Part shown: in pieces, positions 1 to 10,835 of the stretch | How positions within the stretch are numbered: position 1 is the stretch's first letter | Layout: the number at the start of each line of letters is the position of its first letter | Assembly (NCBI GenBank): GCA_963678675.1 | Contig: OY783194.1 | Span: 13,529,207 to 13,593,206 of the forward strand | Source of the DNA: Xiphydria camelus | Lineage: Eukaryota; Arthropoda; Insecta; Hymenoptera; Xiphydriidae | Direction: 5' to 3' | DNA length: 64,000 bases | Made by a program: the position numbers and the translations under genes | Notes under the pieces: model-generated | The model's input: the letters and a program-made list of their open reading frames with translations, nothing else | What the model was told of the DNA's origin: nothing | Database searches by the model: none

Positions 1-170
1 CGCGGAAGAAGTGAAACTTCGATACCAGTTTCTCTGAATTTGATTCCGATGTTATTAGTTTTAATTGGCTCTGTACCAGCCTTTTACAATGCTTCTTCGT
101 AGAGCCAATTGAAACTAATACCATCGGAATCAAATTCAGAGAAACTGGTATCGAAGTTTCACTTCTTCCG
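1..170. repeat. Foldback (hairpin) element at window edge
   Basis: Bases 1-70 and about 103-170 are near-perfect inverted copies around a short spacer. The outer end reads CGGAAGAAGTGAAACTTCG and its complement. Such perfect short palindromes are typical of foldback MITEs. The left end may run off the window, because the right flank continues with a few more matching bases (CGTGCG versus CGCG). No coding capacity is visible. Confidence 0.8.
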
Positions 171-1235
171 TGCGTGTTTTTTAGCGGGAAATGTAATATT
201 TAATTACCATGGCCAAATATAGAAGGAAGAGTAAATATAATACAATGATGGACTCTTTTTCATCAATAAAAAAATTAAAAAATTAGAAAAGGGGTTCGTA
301 ATAATTAAATAATAAAATTTTAAAGTGAAGGGTCAAAAGGGTCAGTATTCGACCGTCTGTTTTCGCTCTGCGCCGGTACCGAATAACATAATTTTACATT
401 AATAAAATGTCTTTTTCAGCACTTCCGATAATTTTAATTTATATTACAATATATTATTCATCGATTTAAACCTATTTTAATACGTTTGTTACTTACATTT
501 TGTCGTATCCATCTGAACTACTGATTTCCAATCCTAACCTATACTCTTCTAACGAAATACATTCAAAGCATGATGTTAGCGCCACGCATCGAAACAAATT
601 AATAAATTTTAAACATTTGAAACTGTTAAATATTAAATATTTCCATAACCGACCTTCGGTGGACGGATACCCATACACGGTCGGATATCGGTGCATTCAC
701 GGTATGACGAATATGGACATGATTTTCGACACGCATTTTATTAACTAAGTAGAGAAGATTATTTTAATGAAAAAAAATAAACAAAATGCCAATTTTTAAA
801 GAAGAAGCCGCAATATTTATGCACCAACCCAATAGTTTTACTTAGTTTATACGTCCAATGATGTACATAGGCAGCGTAGTCATGCATACTATGGAGAATA
901 CAACTTTAGAATGGCTTTTTCTCAGAAATGGTGAATTTTAGGAAAAAAGTGTAAGGACAATTTTTGTAGAGAATTGCATGATCGTCTAAACTATTTTTAT
1001 CATAAAACTAACCGTTTCGCTAATAAATCCAAGAAACCTATTTTTGCGAACTTTGACCTTGCATAAAATTTTTTCCACACACGGGGTCGATGGGGACTTT
1101 TCACAATTTTATTATAATGGTATCCCTAACGTTCATGTAAATTTTCAGTTTCTTGGGAATTTATGCAAGGGTGAATGTCTATTTTGACCGGACTAAAAGC
1201 GGCCTACGACAGATTCATGAGCAGCGACCTCGGTC
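171..1235. other. AT-rich stretch with no recognisable gene
   Basis: Short open frames occur on both strands around 493-748. They overlap each other, lack any recognisable motif and sit in AT-rich sequence, so I do not call them genes. I see no terminal repeats or RNA gene here. Confidence 0.5.
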
Positions 1236-1530
1236 GGGTTTTTGGGGTCGCTGATTTCGAATTTGAAGTAAAGAATCTAACATTTAAAATGGCGGATCCA
1301 AAATGGCAGACTATTTGAATAAGCAATTATGGAATTTGATTGAAGATTCATATTCAAGGGTTTTTGAGGTGCCTGATTATGAAATAGTTATTAAAATGTC
1401 TGAATTCAAAATGGCGGATCCAAAATGTCCAATTATTTGGTTAAATAGTTGTTGGGTTCGCATGAAAACTCGTATTCAGGAGTTTTCAAGGTCTCTGATA
1501 ACAAATATAGAGTCAGGATTGCAAATTTAA
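1236..1530 (+). repeat. Degenerate tandem repeat, units of about 117 bp
   Basis: Three diverged units start near 1236, 1352 and 1470. Each holds a block like TTTTTGAGGTCGCTGAT, followed in the first two by AAAATGGCGGATCCAAAATG. A 75-codon open frame at 1303-1530 reads straight through these units and is explained by the repetition, so it is not annotated as a protein. The same two blocks recur in inverse orientation at 23190-23300. The first block also recurs near 42.2 kb and 54.6-54.9 kb. This is therefore a dispersed repeat family. Confidence 0.6.
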
Positions 1531-2027
1531 AAACAATTTATGAAATAGCAATGGTTTGTACTTTCAATTATTCAAGACACATTGAAAATCTTACAAATTA
1601 ATGTATCTTTTTATAGAATTAGTCCGAATCGCTGTCTATATCAGAGATTCACAATTTATAGCAACATTAAAACGATTACAAATGCTCACAGAATTATTTA
1701 CAGGTAATAATACAGTTTTACGCAGTTGCTTCTTTATATCGTTCCGCAAATTTATATCGATTTTAAAATTAATATTCTCCTTTTGAGCCACTTGTTCTTT
1801 CACAACTTGAAGCTATTTGTCCAAGCATGCACTCAATCATTTCGAATCAACTCAAATATTTCTCTTCGAGAACATATTAATTCTTTCACGCCTAGTCCTG
1901 TGAGAGAAATACACGGTAATGTTACATGCAGACGCATTTTATGATAATAAAAACAATATTTCATTAACAGGTACATGATATTTTCATAAAATTACTAATA
2001 CGAATTGTTGTTTTAATGGAACGCAAC
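1531..2027. other. Unique AT-rich spacer, nothing recognised
   Basis: Two short frames (1601-1786 and 1726-1944) overlap in different registers and have no motif, so I see no supportable feature. Confidence 0.4.
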
Positions 2028-2031
2028 TTAA

Positions 2032-3197
2032 GGAGGATCGTCAGTGCTCTTCGGGCTGAGGTAGAAGGGAAAAAAGATTAAAGAAACCGACGTGTGTTGC
2101 CAACTTCAAATAGTAAAATTTCAAGTTTTATAAAAACTACAATAATAAGTATAGGTGCTGAATTCTTTTTCCTTTTTGTTACTTTCAAGCTAAAAAATAA
2201 GATAAATATTCGAAAATAATTTTATAACTTCAAACTTAATTTATTTTAAATATGTAAAATGTGTGCAAAACATGGCAGCATAGCATTTCAACATTTGTAA
2301 GTTGATAGCAAATCGGTAGGTTAAACAGAATTCTTATCGACGGACAACGCGTTGAAGCGGTTCATGACGTCTGTTTATAACCTCAATCTCAAGTTGGAGA
2401 GTATATAAACAAACGTAAAAGAACTGCCAAGACGTGTATAATTTTTCACGTGCTCAAACTTTCCGATGGAAAGAAAAACTGGTTAGTGAGAACGTGTATA
2501 AAAGAAATGTTCGTATTGAAAATGCTGTGAGAGAGAAAAGAAAAAAATAAAGTAAAATCCGAAGAAATCGTGAACAAGGACAACTTCGTATTTCCTATTC
2601 GGGGTGAACGATTTGTTGACTTGGAGTTTTTAGCCAGAGCACTGAAATGCCGTGTACGTGCAGAAAATTTATTATTAATAAATACAGTATGTCCCGCGCT
2701 GTACTGGCCAGCTGCAGGGATCTTTAATTTACCTTTGGCCAGGCTTGGTCGGTATTCGAGTCATTTACCTATACCGGTAGAAGTCGAGTCGGTAGTTAGA
2801 GTTGGAATTGTCACTATCCAGAGAACGCTGTTGCCACGTTTTTACATATGGCGGCTGATTATTCCGCAATTTTCATTTTTTCGACACGTTTCTTCTAAAT
2901 TATAAAAAAAAACTAGCGAGTGAAAATTGTTTAATTTTTGCGAAAAGAAAGTTTACAAGTAGCCAAATCTTTTAATTATATTTTTATAATTTTTTTCGTT
3001 TCAAAATCAAGAGTTCTATGGTAATTTAAGCCACTCTCCATAAGATTCTGTTATTTGTAGAATTAAAAAAAAATGGATTAAAAAACTGGCGAGTGAAAAT
3101 TTTCTACAATTTTTTCTTGTTATCAAAAGGGCTTTAGAAGTGTTTTAAAAAATGTTGAGTGAAGTTTTCCATTAAGTCATTTCTCTGACGATCCTCC
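2032..3197. mobile_element. Non-autonomous DNA transposon with TTAA target duplication
   Basis: The element is flanked by TTAA at 2028-2031 and 3198-3201. It has perfect 13 bp terminal inverted repeats: GGAGGATCGTCAG on the left and its complement on the right. TTAA duplications are characteristic of the piggyBac and Kolobok superfamilies, so it is probably mobilised by one of these. No transposase is encoded. The 111-codon frame at 2570-2905 shows no domain. Its interior (about 2740-2815) contains half of the foldback sequence found at 41366-41653. The section at 2830-2930 resembles 10160-10250 in a related element. Confidence 0.8.
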
Positions 3198-3252
3198 TTA
3201 AATGATTAATACTAAAAGAATTGAAGATTATTGTAATAAATCCGATACATAT

Positions 3253-3860
3253 TAGGGGGTTGCATTGAAAGTCGCTATTTTTGTTTTTAAAACATTATGT
3301 CGTAATAAAATGTGTGAATACCTCAATCGAAGTATTTGCCTTCGGAGAAGCTATAATTTTTCCCACTTTTCTGGCAGAAATTGAATTCCGCGACGAAAGA
3401 ATTGTCTACTTTTTGAGCTAATCCACTCAGCAACCCAATTTTTGACTTCTTGGTAATTATAGAAGTGTGTATCTTCCAAGTCGCGTTGTATCAATCTAAA
3501 TAAATGATAATCACTCGGGGCCAGGTCTAGAGAATACGCTGGGTGCGGGAGAGCTTCCCATTCAAACTCCATCAATGTTTCTTTCACGACTTTAGCAACA
3601 TGAGGCCGAGCGTTGTCATGAAGAAGAATCACTTTTCGGCAATTTGATGCAATTGATGGTCGTTTTTGCTTCAAGTTATCATTTAAACGCTCCAATTTTT
3701 GTTGATAACGTTCGGCAGTAATTGTTTCATTCGGTTTCAATAGCTCATAATAAACGACACCTTCCATATTCCACCAAATTGAAAGCATTGTTTTGTGACC
3801 GTGGATGTTTCGTTTTGATACTCACGTTGATTGTTGGCCAGGATCAACCCATGACTTTTT
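3253..3860 (-). pseudogene. mariner transposase, 3' half, broken
   Basis: The minus-strand frame 3351-3788 encodes the C-terminal 145 residues of a mariner-type cut-and-paste transposase. Two catalytic aspartates are visible, in VILLHDNARPH and LDLAPSDYHLF, with 34 residues between them. That is the DD34D spacing of classical mariner. Reading upstream in the same frame gives further mariner-like sequence (a PGQQST block) interrupted by a TGA at about 3824. The first catalytic aspartate and the N-terminal helix-turn-helix are missing, and similarity stops near 3860. On the other side the element ends around 3253 at TATTAGGGGGTTGCATTG, which looks like a terminal inverted repeat next to a TA target site. 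This copy cannot make an active enzyme. It lies between the TTAA element and the SANT-like gene. Confidence 0.85.
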
Positions 3861-3903
3861 TAACATTATGTTTCTTTTTTCTTTAATAATTCTATAAGCT
3901 CTT

Positions 3904-5128
3904 TCAATAAGTCATTTTTTCCTTTCGTTGCTCTGTTGCAATTCTTTGGCGTTCTTCATTCTGTCTTCGAATAGCCTTGTACTCCTCCAAGCATTGCACC
4001 ATGATTGCCTGTCTTTCTTCATGATTCTTCTTCATTTCATTCGTCATCTGTTCTATTGCCTCTTGACATTTAGAGAAGGAGCTTGGCGTAGCGCCTGGCC
4101 TAACTCTTTTCCTCAAGAGGGAAGAAGTTCCACTGGAGACTTTAGGAGGTATTGCTGGTTCCTTGTTTTTAGCGCAGACGTCTGTAGTTGACGCAATAGG
4201 TGCCTCTATCTTGAATCTATAATCCGGGGAAGGACATTTTCATTAGGTATTTAATATTTCATGATGGGGTGTTATTGGAGTATTGAACGCATGTTGTAAT
4301 GTATTTACCGTGGTTCGGCTGAAGTTATAGCATAAGATATATCAGCTTGAGATGAAGTACCATGGGGCCAAATGGCATTACAATCTTCCCGCGTACTTAG
4401 CCCTTTGCTACTCGATAGGACTAGGGGAGTAATATTATGCTTTTCCCCAAAAATATCCGTTAATTCACTACGAAAGAAACATTATTTCCAAATTGTACAA
4501 TAATTATTCCTTCAATTTATTACAATCACATGTTATTAATAATTTACCTCTCATAGCTGCACGACATCCTCCCCCTTCCAGTTTTTTTGTTATGGTGCAA
4601 CATATTTTTGTACGCCCTCTCCATATTGTTTTTTTGTTCTCCACCTGTGTGCTAGATACTTCATATCCTGATGCGGCCATCTCGTCACTAATTTGCTTCC
4701 ACATTAATTTGAAAGTCTTGATCTTTCTTTGTGAAACCAATTCCTTTTTATTTTTATAAAGTGATAAAAAAAACTTGGTTGTTGTGTCGTTCCATTGGAA
4801 TGTTTCTTTTCTTTCTTGACCTTCATTTTCATTTGCCTGTTTTAACGGTTGCGCTTCCTTTTGTAGGTCTATTTCAATCAGAGTATCCTCGACTTGACAT
4901 TGCAGTAACGAGCAATTGAAATCCACTGTATCGATACTTATTTTAAATTGTAGGCCATCTGCAAAAAAATTATTCATTATTAGAGAAACTTGTGGTAAGA
5001 GCTAGGCGACAAAGAGTCTAAAAAATAATCATTGAAATACCTTCACAAATGCAAGTCATTTCTCTGTTGTCATTAATGATAATATTGCCCGCATCGTCTT
5101 TCAGCAACATTCCCTTTTTTGTCCCCAT
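3904..5128 (-). CDS. SANT/Myb-like DNA-binding protein with coiled-coil tail, four exons
   Basis: I reconstruct four minus-strand exons from canonical splice sites: 5041-5128 (start codon at 5128), 4548-4958, 4309-4468 and 3904-4216. The exon 1 to 2 and exon 3 to 4 joins preserve frame. Exon 2 carries a tri-helical SANT/Myb-like domain: FQWNDTTTKFFLSLYK, then FKLMWKQISDEMAASG and a VENKKTIWRGRTK block. Exon 4 ends in a charged helix of about 60 residues, rich in Glu, Lys and Arg (EAIEQMTNEMKKNHEERQA onward), probably a coiled coil. This layout is common in insect transposon-associated and domesticated SANT genes. PIF/Harbinger elements also encode a SANT protein beside the transposase, but no terminal repeats link this gene to one. 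One oddity is that the exon 2 to 3 join is out of phase by one base and would give a stop, so this copy may be damaged or use a splice site I cannot see. No host function can be assigned. Confidence 0.6.
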
Positions 5129-6068
5129 TTACTTGAGAAGGGTAATAAGAAAAAAGAAGATATTGCAAGAAACTTAGCCGAAAGAATACTTTATTGGACT
5201 AATACACTTCGAATATACAAAAGATGCTCTCTACTTACGCGGAAGGAACCCGTAAGTAAATGAATCGCTGGATTAAGTGAAGATCGGGCGATGGTGCCGG
5301 AAAAGTAAGCGGGTTGCAGAGATTCCGTGAATTTATTCAACTTGTACACAACTCAAAAGAGAACGCAGCGAGTGCTCGAACGCAAGGGTCGAACGCAAGT
5401 GTCCGTGCCGCCCGAGTCCCAGTTTTTGGCAGTCGGCACGACGTGTACCTAGTCCCCGAGTCGGGGGTGGTTTTCGTCGCTGGAAGGAGAAGTTACATCG
5501 GCCAGCAAGCAAATAGGCCGCATGCCCTCTGTACCGTGAGAAAGTTCTTGATATTGGAACGCGGCCACGTGCAAGCAGTAATTCGCCAGAAGAGCTATTC
5601 TAGATGCTATTAGGTAGAGGACTCGAGCAGGCCGGGCCCTTCCGTTCGTGAGGGTGAATCGCGCTTTCCTTATCGTAAAAGCGGTTCGGTCCGGCGGGGA
5701 CTGATAATCCCAACCGGCTGTCGATTACTGGTCGAAGTGTCGTCGTCTTCCGTGCAGTTAGAAAGGCTCGCAGCCGACGAGCGCTTCTCGGCTCCGGTTG
5801 AAGCATCGTTCGCGTAGCTGTGGCGCGAAAATCCCACCCGCCTTCGATGGTCCGTCGAAAGTACGAAGCCACTTGCCTGGTTTTGATAGGTAGGTAGCCG
5901 TCCGCATCGGAGTCCGTTATTGATCATCAGGAGTTTATGTCGTCCCTGTAGGAAGACGACATAATTTTACTAGTGGTCTGGTAAGGGTGCCGTTGGGCGT
6001 GCGGATGGTGATGACCTGAACATAAACGTCTAGCTCCGGGTGTTAACGTCACCAGGTTGGCAGGGTCC
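5129..6068. other. Possible LTR or leader remnant, no clear gene
   Basis: The minus strand reads CCAATAAAG near 5190, which looks like a polyadenylation signal of an LTR R region. The GC content is higher than in the flanks. Overlapping open frames on both strands (5314-5613, 5600-5927) have no recognisable motif. I suspect an old LTR retrotransposon fragment but cannot define its borders. Confidence 0.25.
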
Positions 6069-6610
6069 TCAGTCAGGCGTCTCTCAAGTTGAGCGAAGTA
6101 GATAGCGCGGTGGCCTCGGAGTAGCCGAGCGTCATCTTCGATAGCGACGATCGCGATGGCCAGCCGGACGATATGGCGATCGTCGAAACCACGAGTACGG
6201 GTCGATGCAAAAGTAAGCATCACCAGCAACCTCCTCCTGATGTGCGTCCGCGTGGATAGTCTCTTGCCCTGCGTGTCTCAAGTTGATAGATCTGATTAGC
6301 GCGGTGGCCTCGAAGTAGTTGAGCGTCGCCTTCGATGGTAAGTGTCGGAGTGGTAGCCGGGCAGTATAGCAACCGTCGAGCCCGCGAGTACGGGTCGATG
6401 CAAGGTGAGCATCACAAGCAGCCTCCTCCGGATATGTGTCCGCAAGAGTAGAGTCCCTCGCCATGCTTCTCTCAAGTTGAGAGTCGTAGTTAGGGTGGTG
6501 ACCTCAGAGTAGTAGAGCGCCGCCTTCGTTGGCGAGGATCATAGACGCAGCCGGCTGACAAACTACCGTTGAACCCGCGAGTACGGTTTGATACTGGTTT
6601 ACTTTGACAG
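6069..6610 (+). repeat. Minisatellite, three units of about 195 bp
   Basis: The block TCTCAAGTTGA recurs at about 6075, 6273 and 6470. Each copy is followed by GTGGCCTCGGAGTAG-like and GAGCGTCGCCTTCG-like text and then by CGAGTACGG(GT) near 6190, 6387 and 6578. The spacing is therefore about 195-198 bp. Units are diverged by substitutions and small indels. Open frames reading through them on the minus strand (5927-6464) are repetitive and are not called genes. Confidence 0.7.
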
Positions 6611-7241
6611 TTATTGTACAATTAATATTTTATTGTGCGGCACGTTGGCGACATATTTCGTCTCGCAATAGGGACGTTCGGTAATTTTTTTTAAATGAAA
6701 ATCGATAGAGTTTGGGTCAGAAAAACGTTAACCGAAGTTGTAGCGCAAAATGTTAAGAGTTAATCGTGCTATAAATATTTAAAAATCATGAATTGACGCG
6801 AGGCTAGAAAACGGGACCTCGACACGAGACTACGTTGCGTGACGTCGGTTGCCAGACATCCCCGCCACAACGTCCAAACTATGCTCGCAACGAGTAGATT
6901 TACCGTAGAAAACGCAACAGCCAGCAGTACGTATTAAGTAGTAGTGGCTTCAGCGCGGGTTTTAACGTCCACACGTCCAAAAATCACATACCCTTCGTTG
7001 TTGCTGTGTCGGAACTAACTATTTCTTATTTAGTAGACGCTGCAAAGCCCGTTTAGAAGAGACAGAGTGACCAGAAATCACTCTGTATCAAGCTACACAC
7101 CACATGCTCATCTGGGCCGCTAGGCCCGCAGGGTTTTTTCCGGTTGTAAAGTATTGGAAACTTTTTAGCAAGGGTAGAGTTATAAATCTATACCCTCTCT
7201 CTCTCTTACCTTTCCTTTGCGATAATAAATCATATTCTTAA
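6611..7241. other. Spacer without recognisable gene
   Basis: A minus-strand string GTCGCCAACGTGCC near 6640-6655 resembles a retroviral-type primer-binding site but has no partner LTR that I can define. Otherwise I see nothing, apart from a short CT run near 7196-7206. Confidence 0.3.
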
Positions 7242-7543
7242 CCCTTTCACTCACGAATTTTTATTTTTACAGCCATACAATTGATAATGTATATTCCAGC
7301 TCTTCGATGCTTTCAATTTTAATTTAAAAAAACAAATTTTTTTTGCATAAATTTAATTTTTTAAGTTTATTTATAAATTTAATTTTTAATTTGTATGGCG
7401 ATATATGCCTTATACGTTCGTTACAATGCCCACGAATGTACTTATTGTGAACAAACGGTCAAAAAATTCTAATTTACGACCTTATATTATATATTACATT
7501 AATCCACGCGTGTCCACATTTGTGGTCACCATGAGCGAAAGGG
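7242..7543. mobile_element. piggyBac-like MITE (TTAA, CCCTTTC ends)
   Basis: The 302 bp element lies between TTAA at 7238-7241 and TTAA at 7544-7547. The left end reads CCCTTTCACTCACGAA. The right end, read inward, is CCCTTTCGCTCATGG. Ends starting with CCC next to TTAA are typical of piggyBac. The same end sequence (CCCTTTCAGTCACGAC) bounds the palindromic element at 30538-31585, which suggests one family. It has no coding capacity. Confidence 0.75.
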
Positions 7544-7649
7544 TTAAACTTATGATTATAAATATCTAACATCGAGCAGTTTTTGCTTATTTCAATACTC
7601 TCACTCAAGAAGTAATCGATTAAATTAATGTAGAAGTTTTCTTATCTAT

Positions 7650-8330
7650 TATATATATAATTTGCTTTTGCGGAACATAACAATGGTCCAACATTTATTG
7701 CTACGGATTAACGAAAAACCCCAAAAGAAGACCTCAATCAGACCAAGTAATCATTATCATTCAATCTTAAATCTATGCCGATACATACATAGTTTGTAGA
7801 TACAAATTACTCTTATATTCTAATAAGATTACATAAAAACTGATAGTATCGTGATCAAATTTATAAAAAATTAATATTCAACAGTAATCTTCATCATATG
7901 ATATGTTACGCAAATCTTTAATACGTGCAGTTCGTCGAAGTTTGTTTTCCTACTTCAGAACCTTTTGAGGAATTTACGTCAATCTTATTGTTTTTATCAA
8001 CTTCATCTGTCTCAACAATAAGCCTTTCCTCAAATAGAAGCTTAGCCCTTTCCCTTCTGACCATCGCTGATTCACCCCCGAAACATTTGCCGATCCAAGA
8101 GAGCCAGATAGTTAAATCACGTTCGCGCTATATGCCTGCACTGCTCCCCAGGAGAAGGCGGAGCTTGTGTCTGGCAAGTGACGTCAAACCAATAAGAAAA
8201 CGTTTTCGTCCCTAACGTTATCGCCGGAGTTACAATGTGCAATTTGACGTAGTAAATTTTATTTTTGTTTAAAAATTCTTTCACGTACATGGTTACTTAC
8301 ACATGCATAATAGTTTCCATAGAGAAATAA
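7650..8330 (-). mobile_element. Copia remnant 1 joined to Harbinger 3' flank
   Basis: Read on the minus strand, about 8060-7850 encodes the copia segment RRTARIKDLRNISYDEDYC. It is followed directly by non-coding 3' sequence and an LTR-like end at about 7650. The same sequence occurs in forward orientation at 24017-25157, where about 400 bp more of the coding region are present. This copy therefore has an internal deletion. Both copies also share some 300 bp upstream (8061-8330 here), including the 3' flank of the PIF/Harbinger gene. The join is thus ancestral to both. Confidence 0.7.
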
Positions 8331-8357
8331 CATTAAATATTTTTGGTCTGAACCTCC

Positions 8358-9902
8358 CTATTCTTGTCCCCGTTGGTTGTCCTGAGGAATTACGTCATTA
8401 TCAACCATTTGCATATTTCCACCCTCAGGATCTAGAAAATCTTCATTCAGTGGTGGTTCAAACCTTTCCAGATCGTCACTACTTGCTATGTTATGCAATA
8501 CGCAACACGCGTAAATAAGAGTTACTATCCGAACGATGTTTCTTAACTTCAAGTGGTACAATTGTCGAAATCGTTGCTTGAGGTTGCCAAATGCATTTTC
8601 GACAATAATGCGACAAGAGCTCAATCTAACATTAAAATTTGTTTGAGCTCGCGTTAAATGCCCGTTATCTCTATACGGAACCATCAGCTTCTTCAAACAG
8701 GGATAAGCACTGTCTCTCAATAAGTATTCTCCTTCTGTAAATGAATATTACTCGTGAAACATTCCACACTTGAAACAGTAGAAGCTCCGCTGTTTCTTTG
8801 ATAAACTGGAGATACATACACCAAATAACATTTTATTATTTCAATTTAGAAATACGTACCACCACAAAGTTCATCCAAGTTATTGTACAAAGGCGACTCT
8901 CGAAAGACCCTGGCATCGTGAACAGACCCTGGGTAGCCGACGAACACATCTATAAATTTTTGTTTGTGATTGACCACGCCTTGCAATTGAATTGAAAAAA
9001 ATTGTTTCCGATTGATATAAGAATCTTTGTCCAACGATGGTTTATCGATTCTAATATGTGATCCGTCTATGGAACCTGCAGATTATTATTAGTTATTGAA
9101 AAGATCTTTTACATACAATGTGTGTGTGTGTGTGTTTGAACGAGGATGAGGTAAATCAGGATGAGTAAATTCATTTCAATTTACCTATTATACCAGGAAA
9201 TCTCTTCTCTTGAAGATAGTGTTGCTTCGTAATTTCTTTTTCTTCCAATGTAGGAAACTTTATAATGTTTGGAGCCATTTGCAGTAAGAATTCCGTAACT
9301 CTTGATATCACTTCATGTAGAGAACTTAAGCTGATGTCAAACCTGTCTGCAACATCTCGATAACTGGCACATTCGTGTCCGACAAACCACAAATAACATA
9401 AGATATGCTTCTCTGGTGTTATAGGTAAATATCCTGCATGCTCTGTTAAAATAACATTAAAAAACAGAATTATTGTATAAGAAGGGACATGGCAAAACGG
9501 CCAATCAAATCATAACTAACAGCTCGGGACAGGCGAAAGTGCATGATAAAATCATTTCCTATGTAGTTCCTTACTACATGTTCAATATAATTTACAATTT
9601 TAACGTGATTTATTATCTGAATTCCATCAATAACGGGATTCAAAACACGTACAATATTGGCATCTGAAAAACAATACGAATTTAGGTTAAGTTAGGTTAG
9701 GATATTGGTTTTGTGCTGAAATCAAATATTCTATTCAATGACCAATAATTAGAAGTTATTTATATTAATTATTATATTACTTACCATTATCTTCGATGAA
9801 CATAACCTCGGGATGTATAAGATTGAGGAGTTCGTCTTCCTCACTATCTGAGGAATCGGAGACTATCGCTAAAATATTAGCAATTTGTGCTGCTTGATCC
9901 AT
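8358..9902 (-). CDS. PIF/Harbinger transposase, five exons
   Basis: Minus-strand exons with GT-AG borders are 9785-9902 (start ATG at 9902), about 9450-9663, 9185-9442, 8860-9075 and 8358-8734. Joins 1-2, 3-4 and 4-5 keep the frame. The protein is a DDE_Tnp_4-type nuclease. It holds an N-terminal acidic leader, a helix-turn-helix-like region (ASYRDVADRFDISLSSLHEV), the first Asp in SIDGSHIRID, the second Asp in YPGSVHDARVF and the catalytic Glu in VENAFGNLKQRFR. All three catalytic residues are present. PIF/Harbinger enzymes excise and insert elements at 3 bp TTA/TAA sites, usually with a SANT-like partner protein. The exon 2 donor is unclear: the frame runs into a stop and no GT in the right phase is visible, so this copy may be inactive. 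The stop codon lies at 8358. Terminal repeats were not convincingly identified. Confidence 0.85.
9121..9136 (+). repeat. TG dinucleotide microsatellite
   Basis: A short run of TG repeats lies in the intron between exons 3 and 4 of the Harbinger gene. Confidence 0.8.
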
Positions 9903-9980
9903 TTCACAATTCCAGAGATAACTCAGATATTACTTTTATTTCATCCACAGAATCACTGCGTACACATAACGTTAGATTAA

Positions 9981-10537
9981 CCTCCTTTGGGTGACGGTAC
10001 TAGAGTACATCGGCCATATTTGATTGCACTATGCCGTCCTGGGGTTGCCAGTGTACACTTTTCCCCCACTACCAAAAAGTGCGTTACACTCGGCTACACT
10101 CAGTTTACACTCGCTACACTAAAGTGTAGAAAGTGTAGGCAGCCAGAACAAACCTATAGCCTCTGCTTTGCCACGATTTTGCATATGGCCGCCGGTTTTG
10201 CCTGAAAATTTGCGTTTTCCCTCACATTTTTTCTTATTATACAAAAACCGCTAAGTAAAAGCGATTTATCTCATGCAAAAACAAAACTACGCATCTTACC
10301 ACATAATTTGAGCATATTTTATGAATTTTCTGTCTTGCTAAAACTGTATTTGACTTCTGTTTAGCAGTATGTGCATAAGCCCCAATGTTAAAATGCCTAC
10401 TTTTAAAAATTAATTACAAAGATACGGTTAAGTGAAAATTGATTAGCTTTTGATTTTAATCTATAAGATACTTGGCTAAATACATGAAAAAAAATGTAAT
10501 AAAAATCTGTCTTGAAAAATTTCACTGACGAGCCTCT
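9981..10537. mobile_element. TTAA-flanked non-autonomous element, related to 2032-3197
   Basis: TTAA lies at 9977-9980 and 10538-10541. The right end, read inward, is AGAGGCTCGTCAGTG, close to the GGAGGATCGTCAG end of the element at 2032-3197. The left end (CCTCCTTTGGGTGACGG) differs, so this copy is probably truncated or rearranged on that side. The interior section GCCACGATTTTGCATATGG matches GCCACGTTTTTACATATGG in the other copy. Short frames inside have no motif. A cluster of TACAC/GTGTA words occurs at 10055-10140. Confidence 0.6.
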
Positions 10538-10551
10538 TTAAGCAGGATATT

Positions 10552-10773
10552 TCATTTAAGAAAGGTTATATGTCGAGATTCATACACATAGAATCTTGTA
10601 ACACGAAAAAAAGCGATTTTTGGATTTTGTAACATACACCCTTGTAATTTTAAGGTAGCGAAATGTCTCAAATATTCTTCGGTAATTTCTGCACTGCATA
10701 AGAAACAGCAGTTTTTAAAGTCAAATTCCGGCACAATTGATCGACGCGGTGGTGACGGTACATCCTGTAACAC
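10552..10773 (-). CDS. Possible first exon of a Cys-rich protein
   Basis: A minus-strand frame encodes VPEFDFKNCCFLCSAEI near its start. It carries a CxxC pair preceded by FDFKN, which is reminiscent of the N-terminal zinc-binding module of multi-copy insect proteins (compare the exon at 35348-35610). It is 73 codons long with no second Cys/His pair visible in the rest, so it may be a single exon or a pseudogene fragment. A GC-rich CCG repeat lies just upstream on the coding strand and could belong to its promoter or 5' UTR. The identification is weak. Confidence 0.3.
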   Translation of the reverse strand: MLQDVPSPPRRSIVPEFDFKNCCFLCSAEITEEYLRHFATLKLQGCMLQNPKIAFFRVTRFYVYESRHITFLK

Positions 10774-10800
10774 CGTGTCAAAATCCCGACGTCTCTCGTT

Positions 10801-10835
10801 TCGCCGCCGCCGCCGCCACCGCCGCCGCCGCCGCG
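10801..10835 (+). repeat. CCG trinucleotide microsatellite
   Basis: About ten imperfect CCG/CGC triplets stand out in AT-rich surroundings, just upstream of the minus-strand open frame ending at 10773. Confidence 0.9.

Noticed and set aside
1303..1530. 75-codon frame starting MADYLNKQL
   Set aside because: It runs through the tandem units and has a repeat-derived sequence. Similar text elsewhere is not conserved in frame.
2570..2905. 111-codon frame inside the TTAA element
   Set aside because: It has no motif, overlaps a foldback-derived block, and has an explanation as repeat DNA.
5314..6464. Several 80-110 codon frames on both strands
   Set aside because: They overlap in different registers and pass through minisatellite units with no domain recognised.
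9684..9703. Telomeric TTAGG array
   Set aside because: Only a few imperfect TTAGG-like units occur in an intron, which is not an array. It is used only as a weak hint of an insect genome.
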